A stretch of 41,352 bases of DNA from Acetobacteraceae bacterium (GTDB taxonomy: Bacteria; Pseudomonadota; Alphaproteobacteria; Acetobacterales; Acetobacteraceae). The position numbers and the translations under genes were made by a program. Position 1 is the stretch's first letter. Each line of letters begins with the position of its first letter. The notes beneath the pieces are model-generated. The model did not search any database and was not told where the DNA came from. It saw nothing but the letters and a program-made list of their open reading frames with translations. Location: positions 1-41,352 of the forward strand of contig JAIYDS010000310.1 of NCBI GenBank assembly GCA_027487385.1. Reading direction: 5' to 3'. Shown in pieces: positions 26,586 through 34,543 of this stretch.

Positions 26586-26638
26586 GCAGGGAACCAGTTC
26601 CCTGCCGGGGGAGTGTGAGGGGGCAGCGCCCCCTCACA
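26586..26638. terminator. Double hairpin between phnE and the SOD gene
   Basis: Two perfect stems follow each other: GCAGGGAAC/GTTCCCTGC with a 2-nt gap (26586-26605) and TGTGAGGGGGC/GCCCCCTCACA with an AGC loop (26614-26638). Both lie between convergent genes and could stop transcription from either side, though T-runs are missing. The second shares its GAGGGGG core with the hairpin at 10251. Confidence 0.6.
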
Positions 26639-26642
26639 GGTT

Positions 26643-27386
26643 TCAGACGCGCAGCGTGCCCGCCATCGCCGCGCCATAGCGCGCCGCGATCTTGTCCCAA
26701 GCCAGGATGTTCCACCAGTTCGAGACATACTCGTTCCGGCGGTTCTGGTAGCGCAGGTAATAGGCGTGCTCCCACACGTCATTGCCCATCAGCACGCGCT
26801 GGCCATCCATCAGCGGGTTGTCCTGGTTCGGCCGGGTCGCGATGGCGAGCGCGCCCGAGGGCGTCACCGTCACGAAGGCCCAGCCCGAGCCGAAGACGCC
26901 CATGCTGGCGGCGTTGAAGCGGTTGCGGAATTCCGTCATGCCCCCCAGGTCGCGGTTGATGGCGGCCAGCAGGTCGCCCGTCGGCTCGCCGCCCTGACCG
27001 CCCATGATCTCCCAGAACATGGTGTGGTTGGCGTGGCCGCCGCCATTGTTGCGGATGGCGCCGCGCACCGCCTCGGGCACGCGGGAGAGGTTCATCAGCA
27101 GCTCATCCAGCGGCATGGCGGCGAAGGCATCATGGCCCGCGAGGGCGCGGTTCAGGTTGGCCACCTGGGCGCCGTGATGGAAGCGCCAATGCAGCTCCAT
27201 GGTGCGCGCGTCGATCGCGGCCTCATTGGCGTCGAAGCCATAGGGCAGGGGGGCCAGGCTGTGCGGGCCGGTGGGCGCGGGCGCCGGGGCGGCGGCGGGG
27301 GCCTGGGCGGAAGCGCCCTGGGTCAGCGCGCCAAGGCCAAGGGCGGCGGCGCCGAGCAGCAGGCCGCGGCGGTGGATGAATGCCAT
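26643..27386 (-). CDS. Exported Fe/Mn superoxide dismutase
   Basis: A 247-residue superoxide dismutase with an export signal. The metal ligands are the His in ELHWRFHH, the His in GGGHANHTMFW and the Asp/His of DVWEHAYYLRYQNRR. Features such as NNGGGHANHTMFW and RPNQDNPLM are more like Mn or cambialistic forms than E. coli SodB. Residues 1-28 (FIHRRGLLLGAAALGLGALTQGASAQA) contain a twin arginine, suggesting Tat export of the folded metal protein, followed by an Ala/Pro linker. Most bacterial Fe/Mn SODs are cytoplasmic, so this one would protect the periplasm. The ATG has an ideal GAGGAGG site 6 nt upstream. It is a single-gene unit. Confidence 0.92.
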   Translation of the reverse strand: MAFIHRRGLLLGAAALGLGALTQGASAQAPAAAPAPAPTGPHSLAPLPYGFDANEAAIDARTMELHWRFHHGAQVANLNRALAGHDAFAAMPLDELLMNLSRVPEAVRGAIRNNGGGHANHTMFWEIMGGQGGEPTGDLLAAINRDLGGMTEFRNRFNAASMGVFGSGWAFVTVTPSGALAIATRPNQDNPLMDGQRVLMGNDVWEHAYYLRYQNRRNEYVSNWWNILAWDKIAARYGAAMAGTLRV

Positions 27387-27507
27387 GGGTTTCCTCCTCA
27401 GGAGATTTGGTCGCGCTAAACTGAGGCTTGCGCCGGGCTTCCGCAAGGCTTCTGGACACCCGGCCCCCCGCGCGCTACCGCCGAAGCAGGACCAACGAGG
27501 AAGCACC

Positions 27508-28518
27508 ATGAGCGAAGCAAGCCTGATCCTGAATCGCGAGGGCCATGCCGGCACCATCCTGATGAATCGCCCCAAGGCGCTGAACGCGCTGGACCTGGGC
27601 ATGATCCGGGATTTCGCCGCCGCCATCGCGCAGTGGAAGGACGACGCCGCGGTGAAGCTGGTTCTGCTGGAAGGCGCCGGCGGCCGCGCCTTCTGCGCCG
27701 GCGGCGATGTCCGCGCCGTGCGCGCCGCCGCCGTCGCGGGCGACCGCGCCCCGGTCGAGGCCTTCTTCACCGAGGAATATGCGGTGAATGAGGGCATCGC
27801 CCTGTTTCCCAAGCCCTGGGTCTCGCTGATCGATGGCGTCTGCATGGGCGGCGGCATCGGGCTTTCCATCCACAATGGTCCGCGCGTGGTGAGCGAGCAC
27901 GCGCTGCTGGCCATGCCTGAGACCGCCATCGCGCTCTTCCCCGATGTCGGCACCAGCCACATCCTGCCGCGCCTGCCGGGCAAGCTCGGGACCTGGCTGG
28001 CGCTGACCGGCGCGCGGCTTTCGGGGGCGGATTGCGTGCATGCCGGCCTCGCCACGCACCTGGTCCCGCGCGAGCATTTCCCGGCCCTGCGCGCGGCGCT
28101 GGTCGAGACCGGCGATGCCGGCGTGATCGAGCGCTTCGCCGCCCCGCTGCCCGAGGCGAGCTTCGCGCCGCATCGCGCGCTGATCGATCACGCCTTCGCG
28201 GCCGACAGCGTGCTCGGCATCATCGCCGCACTTGAGGCCGATGGCGGCGAATGGGCGCTCTCCCAGGTGAAGATCCTGCGGCGCATGTCGCCCACCAGCC
28301 TCAGCGTCTCGCTGGAATTGCTGAAGCGGGGTGCCACCATGAACCTGCGCCAATGCCTGGATGAGGAGCTGAAGCTGACCCGGACCGTGGTGCACGACCA
28401 CCCGGATTTCCGCGAGGGCGTGCGCAGCGTGCTGGTGGACAAGGACGGCACGCCGAGCTGGACGCCGGCCACGCTGGAGCAGGTGGACCGCGCGGCGGTG
28501 CTCGCGCTCTTCAACTGA
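27508..28518 (+). CDS. Enoyl-CoA hydratase/isomerase family, 3-hydroxyisobutyryl-CoA hydrolase-like
   Basis: A 336-residue crotonase-fold protein. The oxyanion-hole segments are FCAGGDVRAV and DGVCMGGGIGLSIHNGPRVVSE, and the catalytic-site segment MPETAIALFPDVGTSHILPRLPG is the form typical of HIBCH enzymes (E-x5-FPDVG). The C-terminal LTRTVVHDHPDFREGVRSVLVDKDGTPSWTP is also HIBCH-specific. The enzyme frees 3-hydroxyisobutyrate from its CoA ester in valine catabolism. The ATG at 27508 has GAGG 7 nt upstream. It is divergent from the SOD gene and convergent with the EamA gene. The acyl-CoA dehydrogenase 1.7 kb away could act upstream in the same pathway, but it lies in another operon. Confidence 0.9.
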   Translation: MSEASLILNREGHAGTILMNRPKALNALDLGMIRDFAAAIAQWKDDAAVKLVLLEGAGGRAFCAGGDVRAVRAAAVAGDRAPVEAFFTEEYAVNEGIALFPKPWVSLIDGVCMGGGIGLSIHNGPRVVSEHALLAMPETAIALFPDVGTSHILPRLPGKLGTWLALTGARLSGADCVHAGLATHLVPREHFPALRAALVETGDAGVIERFAAPLPEASFAPHRALIDHAFAADSVLGIIAALEADGGEWALSQVKILRRMSPTSLSVSLELLKRGATMNLRQCLDEELKLTRTVVHDHPDFREGVRSVLVDKDGTPSWTPATLEQVDRAAVLALFN

Positions 28519-28562
28519 GGCCACAGCTCCTGGCTTGTGATCCATGGCTGGGCGGGATGTGG

Positions 28563-28585
28563 AAAGAAAAATAGGCCTCCGGCCT
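28563..28585 (-). terminator. Rho-independent terminator of the EamA gene
   Basis: On the minus strand, immediately after the TGA, the stem AGGCC-GGA-GGCCT is followed by TATTTTTCTTT. The stem is short (5 bp) but the T-run is good. Its GGCCTCCGG core is shared with the palindromic repeats elsewhere in the window. Confidence 0.55.
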
Positions 28586-29526
28586 CACATGCTGCCCGCC
28601 AGCACGAGCACCACGCCCGAAACCACCATCAGGGCGCCGGTCACATCCTTGGCCTTCAGCTTCTCGCCCAGGAAGAAGCGGCTGAAGAGCAGGGTGAAGA
28701 GGATCTCCACCTGGCCCACGGCGCGCACCAGCGCCACCGGGGCCAGGGCGAAGCCCATGAACCAGCAGCAGGAGCCGGCGGCCGAGAGCGCGCCCACCTT
28801 GGCGCTGTCCCGCCAGCTGCGAAACACGGCCATGACCTGCGCGGGCTCGCGCAGCACCAGCCACCCGCCCTGCATCACCGTCTGCATCACATTGGTGACG
28901 ACGACCGAGAAGAGCGCCTTGAGCAAAGGGTCGCTCCCCGGCAGTTCCATATTCGCCTTGCGCACGCAGATCGCCGTCAGCGCGAAGCAGAAGCCCGCCC
29001 CGATGCCACAGAGCGCCGCGGGCTGGCGCGTGGCCTGCCAGAGGTCCCGCGGCTTCATCCCCCGCCCGGCCAGCGAGAGATACATCACGCCCGTGACACT
29101 CACGGCGATGCCGAGCCAGGAGAGGACGGACAGCAATTCGCCCAGGATGATCACCGCGATGATCGAGGCCTGCACCGCCTCGGTCTTGGAATAGGCGGTG
29201 CCCACGGCAAAGCCGCGCGACGCGAAGGAGGCGATGAGCAGGTTGGTGCCGAAGATCTGCGTGATGCCCGCCAGCGCGCAGAGCAGCAGGAAATAGGGCG
29301 TAGGCATGCCAAAGCTGCCGCCAAAGATGAGCCAATAGCTGCCCAGGATCAGCAGCCCGAAGGGCACGCCGTAGAGATAGCGCACCACCGCCGCCCCGTT
29401 GAGCGAGAGCTGCCCGCGCAGGCGTTGCTGCAAGGCCGTGCGCCAGGTCTGGAACAGCGCGGCGGTGATGGTGATGGCAACCCAGAGGGGCAAGCGACAC
29501 TCTTCCTGGTCCGAGGCGGCCAGCAT
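28585..29526 (-). CDS. EamA/DMT family transporter
   Basis: A 313-residue inner-membrane protein with about ten hydrophobic helices in two halves, each of EamA type. Examples are LPLWVAITITAALFQTW, YFLLLCALAGITQIFGTNLLI, ASIIAVIILGELLSVLSWLGIAVSVTGVMYL and, near the end, VEILFTLLFSRFFLGEKLKAKDVTGALMVVSGVVLVL. The late GEKL segment is a DMT hallmark. Such proteins export amino acids or other small metabolites; substrate unknown. The N terminus (MLAASDQEECR) may be slightly over-extended. It is convergent with the HIBCH-like gene and lies 37 bp downstream of the RsbW-like gene on the same strand, so the two may be co-transcribed. Confidence 0.88.
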   Translation of the reverse strand: MLAASDQEECRLPLWVAITITAALFQTWRTALQQRLRGQLSLNGAAVVRYLYGVPFGLLILGSYWLIFGGSFGMPTPYFLLLCALAGITQIFGTNLLIASFASRGFAVGTAYSKTEAVQASIIAVIILGELLSVLSWLGIAVSVTGVMYLSLAGRGMKPRDLWQATRQPAALCGIGAGFCFALTAICVRKANMELPGSDPLLKALFSVVVTNVMQTVMQGGWLVLREPAQVMAVFRSWRDSAKVGALSAAGSCCWFMGFALAPVALVRAVGQVEILFTLLFSRFFLGEKLKAKDVTGALMVVSGVVLVLAGSM

Positions 29527-29563
29527 GGCCCCGGCCGCGGCGGAAGGAAACCTCCCTGGGCGG

Positions 29564-30010
29564 TCAGCCCGGCATGGGCAAGGCGCAGCTCAGCCGGTTC
29601 AGCCCATCCGCGCGGTCATAGCGGGCATCCTCGGTCAATTCGCGCACGAGATGCACGCCCAGCCCGCCCACCTCGCGATCCTCCAGCGCGGCGCCGACAT
29701 CCGGCGCGGCCCGGGCCAGAGGGTCGTATTCCGGCCCGTCATCCTCGATGCAGAGGCCAAGCCGCCCGCCCTCGGGCGTCACGCGCAATTCGAAGAAGCT
29801 GGCGCCCTCGGCATGCATGGCGACATTGGCTGCGACCTCCTCGGCCACCAGGGCCAGCCGGGCGGCGATGCCGGGGGCGATGCCGGCCTCCTCGGCATAG
29901 GCTTCCAGCGCGTCGAGCAATTCGCTGACGCTTTCCAGCTTGGCGGGCAGGCGAAGGTGAAAGGGTGGCGTTTCCAACAGACAGGCTTCCGACGATTCCC
30001 GGGGAAACAT
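29564..30010 (-). CDS. RsbW/SpoIIAB-like serine kinase (HATPase) anti-sigma factor
   Basis: A 148-residue single-domain GHKL ATPase. The N box is EEVAANVAMHA, followed by the G1 region CIEDDGPEYDP and the G2 region GGLGVHLVRELTED, a short form typical of the RsbW anti-sigma kinases. These bind a sigma or anti-anti-sigma factor and phosphorylate a STAS protein on serine. No STAS protein, PP2C phosphatase or sigma factor is adjacent, so the partner lies elsewhere. The ATG at 30010 begins MFPRESSEACLLETPPFHLRLPAKLES; the open frame extends further upstream but reads as basic noise. It could also serve a chemotaxis-like or surface-signalling switch. Confidence 0.85.
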   Translation of the reverse strand: MFPRESSEACLLETPPFHLRLPAKLESVSELLDALEAYAEEAGIAPGIAARLALVAEEVAANVAMHAEGASFFELRVTPEGGRLGLCIEDDGPEYDPLARAAPDVGAALEDREVGGLGVHLVRELTEDARYDRADGLNRLSCALPMPG

Positions 30011-30098
30011 AACGAGGTTCCGGCGCGGCTGCCTACTTCCGGCTTGGCGCGGGCCTGGCGCCCGGGGCGGCACCATGAGGGAGCCTGGGTTAATGTAT

Positions 30099-30116
30099 TG
30101 AAATAGCGATGAAATA
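30099..30116. promoter_or_regulatory. A/T-rich direct repeat TGAAATA x2
   Basis: In the 263-bp gap between the divergent RsbW-like gene and the acyl-CoA dehydrogenase, TGAAATA occurs at 30099 and 30110, an 11-bp period, inside the most A/T-rich stretch of the gap. It could be part of a promoter or an operator for either gene. Nothing else recognisable is seen in the gap. Confidence 0.3.
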
Positions 30117-30273
30117 CGTCGCCGCGTCAGCCTCGGCGCCCTGGCCGGGCGGCGCGTCGGGGCGCCCATCCCCGCCGCGGATGGGCGCGCTCCTCCGCCA
30201 GGCCCGGCTTGCGGCGGCGCGCGTTTGACTCCGCCCCCCGCGCCGCCGGATGCTGCGCGGAACGGAGGAAACC

Positions 30274-31458
30274 ATGACCGACGCCTTGCCCGAGCGCGCC
30301 ACCGCGACGGAATTCGCCAGCTATCTGGACGGCATCACGCGCCTGGTGCGGGACAAGCTGATCCCCGCCGAGCCGCGCCTGGAAGGCCAGGAAACCCTGC
30401 CCGAGGACCTGACCCAGCTGCTGCGGGAGGCGGGCCTCTTCGGCATCTCCATCCCGACGCGCTGGGGCGGCCTCGGCCTGACGATGGAACAGCAGGTGCG
30501 CGTGATGTTCGAGGTGACGCGTGCCAGCAGCGTCTTCCGCGCGCGCTTCTCCACCACGATCGGCCTCGGCTCCCAGCCCATCCTTTACAACGGCACGGAG
30601 GCGCAGCGCGCCGAATGGCTGCCGCGCATGGCGAGCGGCGAGGTGACGGCCGCCTTCTGCCTGACCGAGCCCGAGGCCGGCAGTGATGCCGGCGGCGTGC
30701 GGACCATGGCGGTGCGCGATGGCGACCACTACGTGCTGAATGGCAGCAAGCGCTACATCACCAATGCCCGCCAGGCGCAGGTGCTGATCGTCATGGCCCG
30801 CACCGAGGCGGGCACGCGCGATGCCTCGGGCATTTCCGCCTTCATTGTTCCCATCGGCACGAAGGGTGTCAGCTGCGGCCCGGCCGACCGCAAGATGGGC
30901 CAGGATGGCAGCGCCACCAGCGAGGTCTTCTTCGACGATGCCCGCGTGCCGGCGGAAAACCTGATCGGCGGGCGTGAGGGTGGCGGCTTCAAGACCGCCA
31001 TGCGCGGCATCAACCATGCGCGGCTGCATGTCGCCGTCACCTGCGTCGGCCAGGCGCAGCGGCTGATCGAGGAGGCGCTGTTCCACGCCATGAACCGCCG
31101 CCAATTCGGTCAGCCTCTGGCCGAATTCCAGCTGGTGCAGGCGAAGCTCGCCGATATGCGGGCCGAGACCCAGGCGGCGCGCAGCATGATCCTGGAAACC
31201 GCCCGTGCCTTCGATGCGGCGGGCGAGGCGCAGGGCCCGATCATCGCCGACATCGCCTGCTGCAAGCTCTTCGCCTCCGAGATGGTGGGCCGCGTGGCCG
31301 ACCACGCCGTGCAGATTCATGGCGGCGCCGGCTGGATGCGCGGCAGCGTCGTCGAGCAATTCTACCGGGATGTCCGGCTCTTCCGCATCTTCGAGGGCGC
31401 CTCGGATGTGCAGCGCATGCTGATCGCCAAGGACATGATCAAGGGAGCAAAAGCATGA
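30274..31458 (+). CDS. Acyl-CoA dehydrogenase
   Basis: A 394-residue FAD-dependent acyl-CoA dehydrogenase that introduces the alpha-beta double bond and passes electrons to ETF. It shows the N-terminal helical domain, the FAD motif AAFCLTEPEAGSDAGG, the middle-domain YVLNGSKRYITNA, QMHGG-like QIHGGAGWMRG and RIFEGASDVQRMLIA with the Glu of the usual catalytic-base position. Length is standard. The ATG at 30274 has GGAGG 6 nt upstream. It heads an operon with ATGA overlaps to a Bug binding protein and nitronate monooxygenase. The chain-length class is not readable; short branched substrates are plausible. Confidence 0.92.
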   Translation: MTDALPERATATEFASYLDGITRLVRDKLIPAEPRLEGQETLPEDLTQLLREAGLFGISIPTRWGGLGLTMEQQVRVMFEVTRASSVFRARFSTTIGLGSQPILYNGTEAQRAEWLPRMASGEVTAAFCLTEPEAGSDAGGVRTMAVRDGDHYVLNGSKRYITNARQAQVLIVMARTEAGTRDASGISAFIVPIGTKGVSCGPADRKMGQDGSATSEVFFDDARVPAENLIGGREGGGFKTAMRGINHARLHVAVTCVGQAQRLIEEALFHAMNRRQFGQPLAEFQLVQAKLADMRAETQAARSMILETARAFDAAGEAQGPIIADIACCKLFASEMVGRVADHAVQIHGGAGWMRGSVVEQFYRDVRLFRIFEGASDVQRMLIAKDMIKGAKA

Positions 31459-32390
31459 AGCGCCGCGCGCTTTTCGCGGGCCTCGCCCTGCCGGCGTTGG
31501 CCCAGGCCCAGCCGACACAGATGCGCATCATCAGCCCCTATGCGCCGGGCGGAGCCTCGGACACGCTGTCGCGCTTCTCGGCCCAGGCCATCACCGAGGC
31601 GATGGGCGTGAATGTCGTGGTGGAAAACCGCCCCGGCGCGGGCGGCAATCTGGGCGCGGAATTCGTGGCGCGCGCGCCGAATGATGGCAGCACCTGGCTC
31701 ACCATCGCCGCCGCCCATGCCGCGAATGTCACCCTCTATCGGCGTCTCCCCTTCGATGTGGTGCGGGATTTCGTGCCGGTCTGCGTGATCGGCCTCGTGC
31801 CCAATGTCCTGGCGGTGAATCCGGCCGTGCCGGTCCGCAGCTTTCCCGAATTCCTCACCTGGGCCGGGGCGCAACCGCAGGGCATCAGCTATGGCAGCGC
31901 CGGCATCGGCACGCTGCCGCATCTGCTGATGGAGCTGGTGCGCCATCGTGCCGGCTTCCAGGCGGTGCATGTGCCCTTCCGCGGCTCGGCGCCCGCCATC
32001 ACGGAGCTGCTCTCCGGCCGCATCCAGGCGACTTTCGAGAACCTGCCCCCCAGCGCGCCACAGATCCGCGCAGGGGGGATCCGCGCCATCGCCATGTCAA
32101 CCGCGCAGCGCCTGCCCGATTGGCCGGATGTGCCCGCCGTGGCCGAGACCTGGCCCGGCTTTGAGGGCGTGGCCTGGCAGGCGCTGATGGCGCCCGCCGG
32201 CACGCCCATGGCCCTGGTGGAGCGCGTGGCCGGCATCGTCCTTGCCGCCACCCAGGCGCAGGCCACGCGGCTGCGCGGCATGGGGATCGAGCCCGGCGGG
32301 ATTGGTCCGGATCGCTTCCCCGCCTTCCTGCAATCCGAAATCACCAAATGGGCGGAAGCCGTCCGCCTCTCCGGAGCCACCGCCGAATGA
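31455..32390 (+). CDS. Bug family (TTT) periplasmic solute-binding protein
   Basis: A 311-residue protein with a short signal peptide (MKRRALFAGLALPALAQAQ) and the Bug features ISPYAPGGASDTLSRFSAQAITEAM, VVVENRPGAGGNLGAEFVARA, ISYGSAGIGTLPHLL, HVPFRGSAPAITELLSGRIQATF and MAPAGTPMALVERV. It probably binds a carboxylate that the flanking enzymes help degrade, since it is translated with the acyl-CoA dehydrogenase (ATGA overlap) and with nitronate monooxygenase downstream. No TctAB membrane components are present. Confidence 0.92.
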   Translation: MKRRALFAGLALPALAQAQPTQMRIISPYAPGGASDTLSRFSAQAITEAMGVNVVVENRPGAGGNLGAEFVARAPNDGSTWLTIAAAHAANVTLYRRLPFDVVRDFVPVCVIGLVPNVLAVNPAVPVRSFPEFLTWAGAQPQGISYGSAGIGTLPHLLMELVRHRAGFQAVHVPFRGSAPAITELLSGRIQATFENLPPSAPQIRAGGIRAIAMSTAQRLPDWPDVPAVAETWPGFEGVAWQALMAPAGTPMALVERVAGIVLAATQAQATRLRGMGIEPGGIGPDRFPAFLQSEITKWAEAVRLSGATAE

Positions 32391-33340
32391 AAACCCGCGC
32401 GACCGAGATGCTCGGCATCGCCTATCCCATCGTGCAGGGCGGGCTGGCGCGCGTTGCCAAGGCGGAGTTGTGCGCCGCCGTCTCGCAGGCCGGTGGCCTC
32501 GGGCAGATCGCCACCGCCGGGCTGGATGGGGCGGAGGCGTTGCGCGCCGAAATCCATCGCTGCCGGGCGCTCACGGACAAGCCCTTCGGCGTGAACTTCC
32601 CGCTCGGCCGGATGGACATCACCGCGATGATGGAGGTCGCGCTGGAGGAGCGCGTGCCCGTCATCGCGCTCACCGCCGGCAATCCGGCGCCCTGGATCAA
32701 GCGCATCAATGGGGCGGCGAAGATCCTGGTGCTGATCGCGGGGCCGGAACTGGCGAAAAAGGCGGAAGCGGCCGGCGCCGACATGGTGGCAACCGTGGGC
32801 TATGAGGGCGGTGGGCATCTCGGCCGCTCGGACGAGACCACCTTCGTCATGGTGCCGCGCGTGGTGCGCGCCGTCTCCATCCCGGTGCTGGCCTCGGGCG
32901 GCATCGCGACGGGCGCTGGGCTGCTCGCCGCGCTCTCCCTCGGCGCCGAGGGGGTGGAAATGGGCACGCGCTTCGTCGCCACCGTCGAGGCGCAGACGCA
33001 TGCCAATTACAAGCAGGCGATCGTGGCGGCCGAGCCTTCGGGCACCATGATCATCAAGCGCTCGCTCGGCATGCCGGGCCGTGCGCTGGTCAGCGCCTAT
33101 GCGCAGCAGGTCGCGGCGCGCGAGGCGGCGGGCGCGCCGGCCGAGGAGATCGTGCCGATGATCGCGGGCAACGTGAACGCGATCGCGACCGATGAGGGCC
33201 GCATGGAAGAGGGCTTCGCCTGGGCCGGCCAATGCGCCGGGCTGATCCAGGAGGTGCTGCCGGCGGGCGAGGTGGTGCGGCGGATGGTAGAGGAGGCGGA
33301 GCAGGGGCAGCGGAGGTTGCGGGCGGCCTTCGGTCCGTAA
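32387..33340 (+). CDS. Nitronate monooxygenase family (NPD-like, FMN)
   Basis: A 317-residue TIM-barrel FMN protein. It shows the N-terminal YPIVQGGLARVAKAELCAAVSQAGGLGQIATAG, VNFPLG, VGYEGGGHLGR, IPVLASGGIATGAGLLAALSLGAEGVEMGTRFVAT and the FMN phosphate site around it. Nitronate monooxygenases oxidise alkyl nitronates such as propionate-3-nitronate; many relatives act on other substrates, and some are enoyl reductases (FabK). The ATGA overlap with the Bug gene places it as third gene of the operon. A strong palindromic terminator follows. Confidence 0.88.
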   Translation: MKTRATEMLGIAYPIVQGGLARVAKAELCAAVSQAGGLGQIATAGLDGAEALRAEIHRCRALTDKPFGVNFPLGRMDITAMMEVALEERVPVIALTAGNPAPWIKRINGAAKILVLIAGPELAKKAEAAGADMVATVGYEGGGHLGRSDETTFVMVPRVVRAVSIPVLASGGIATGAGLLAALSLGAEGVEMGTRFVATVEAQTHANYKQAIVAAEPSGTMIIKRSLGMPGRALVSAYAQQVAAREAAGAPAEEIVPMIAGNVNAIATDEGRMEEGFAWAGQCAGLIQEVLPAGEVVRRMVEEAEQGQRRLRAAFGP

Positions 33341-33436
33341 GAAAAAAATGGCCTCCGGCGGCTGGGGCCGGGGCCCCAGACCCCTTGAGTTTTGGGGTCC
33401 GGGGCCTCTCGGCCTCGGCCGCCGGAGGCCTTTTCT
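33341..33436. terminator. Large palindromic repeat acting as terminator (copy 2 of the family)
   Basis: A 13-bp perfect inverted repeat GGCCTCCGGCGGC (33350-33362) and its complement (33418-33430) encloses GC-rich inner stems (TGGGGCC..., GGGGTCCGGGGCC). It has AAAAAAA on the left and TTTTCTT on the right, so it can stop transcription on both strands. The part 33391-33434 is nearly the same as 15169-15216. Confidence 0.7.
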
Positions 33437-33490
33437 TGTCCCTGGCGCGGCGCTTGCAAGCCTCCCGGCAACACATCGCCGAGGATCCCC

Positions 33491-34462
33491 ATGCGCCTGA
33501 CCCTCCTGCTGACCGGCCTGGCCTTGTTCAGCACCGCCGCCCGGGCGGACCCCAGCTATCCCAGCCGCCCCGTGACGATGATCGTCGCCTTCGCGCCGGG
33601 CGGCCCCTCCGACACCACGGGCCGCCTGGTGGCCGAAGCGCTCTCCACCCGGCTCGGCCAGCGCTTCGTGGTGGAGAATGTCTCGGGTGCGGGCAGCACC
33701 ATCGGATCGGCGCGCGTCGCGCGCAGCGCGCCGGATGGCTACACCCTGCTGCTGAACCACCTGGCCCTGCCGGGCGGGGCGGCGCTCTATGCCAGCCTGC
33801 CCTATGACACCGCGACGGCCTTCGCCCCCATCGGCCTGATCAATTACGGCCCTCTGGTGCTGATCGGCCGACGGGACCTGCCGGCGAGCGACACGCCGAG
33901 CCTGCTGGCCTGGATGCGCAGCCAGGGCGAGCGGCTGAATATGGGGCATTCGGGCATCGGCTCGGCCGTGCATTTGTGCAGCCTGATGATTCAGCACCGG
34001 CTGGGCGTGAAGTTCAACGATATCGGCTATCGCGGCAGCGCGCCCGCGCTGCAGGACATGCTGGCCGGCCGCGTGGACACGATCTGCGATCTCTCCACCA
34101 CCGCCCTGGCCCAGGTGCAGGCCGGCAATGCCCGCCCCTATGCGGTGACGACGCGCACGCGCCTGGCCGCCCTGCCGGACACGCCGAGCTTCGCCGAGGC
34201 CGGCTTCCCGGGCTTCGAATTGCTGCTGTGGAACGCGATCTACGCCCCCGCCGGGACGCCGCGGCCGATCATCGATCGGCTGAACGCCGCGCTGCGCGAT
34301 GCCCTGGCCGACCCCGCCCTGCGCCAGCGCTTCGCCGGCTTTGGCACGGAGGTGTTTCCCGTGGCCGAGCAGACGCCCGAGGCCGCGAATGCCCGGCTTC
34401 AGGCCGAGATCGTCGCCATCCGGGAGACGGTGCGCGCCATGGGGGTGCAGCCGGAGCGATAA
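33491..34462 (+). CDS. Bug family (TTT) periplasmic solute-binding protein
   Basis: A 323-residue protein with signal peptide RLTLLLTGLALFSTAARA and the Bug pattern YPSRPVTMIVAFAPGGPSDTTGRLVAEAL, VVENVSGAGSTIGSARVARSAPDGYTLLL, LNMGHSGIGSAVHLCSLM, IGYRGSAPALQDMLAGRVDTICD and YAPAGTPRPIIDRLNAALRDAL. It is the third orphan Bug protein in the window. It stands alone after the palindromic terminator and is convergent with the arylsulfatase gene 81 bp away. Ligand unknown. Confidence 0.92.
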   Translation: MRLTLLLTGLALFSTAARADPSYPSRPVTMIVAFAPGGPSDTTGRLVAEALSTRLGQRFVVENVSGAGSTIGSARVARSAPDGYTLLLNHLALPGGAALYASLPYDTATAFAPIGLINYGPLVLIGRRDLPASDTPSLLAWMRSQGERLNMGHSGIGSAVHLCSLMIQHRLGVKFNDIGYRGSAPALQDMLAGRVDTICDLSTTALAQVQAGNARPYAVTTRTRLAALPDTPSFAEAGFPGFELLLWNAIYAPAGTPRPIIDRLNAALRDALADPALRQRFAGFGTEVFPVAEQTPEAANARLQAEIVAIRETVRAMGVQPER

Positions 34463-34517
34463 GGCCAAGTCCCGTTGAGAGGGACCGATGCGGCTTTGGG
34501 AAGACGAAAGAAGAAGA

Positions 34518-34533
34518 GCCTCCGGCGGCTGGC
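34518..34533. repeat. Fragment of the GCCTCCGGCGGCTGG palindromic repeat
   Basis: AGCCTCCGGCGGCTGG matches the left arm of the element at 33350, preceded by the same kind of A/G-rich run (GAAAGAAGAAGA). Only one arm is present, between the third Bug gene and the arylsulfatase stop. It looks like a decayed copy. Confidence 0.4.
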
Positions 34534-34543
34534 CGCGCGGCGT

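Noticed and set aside
31889-34468. An 859-codon minus-strand frame opposite the Bug and nitronate monooxygenase genes
   Set aside because: Same reason: antisense to conserved genes and crossing their terminator, with no recognisable domain.
34469-34485. GTCCC...GGGAC hairpin after the third Bug gene
   Set aside because: Only 5 bp of stem and no T-run; too weak to call a terminator.
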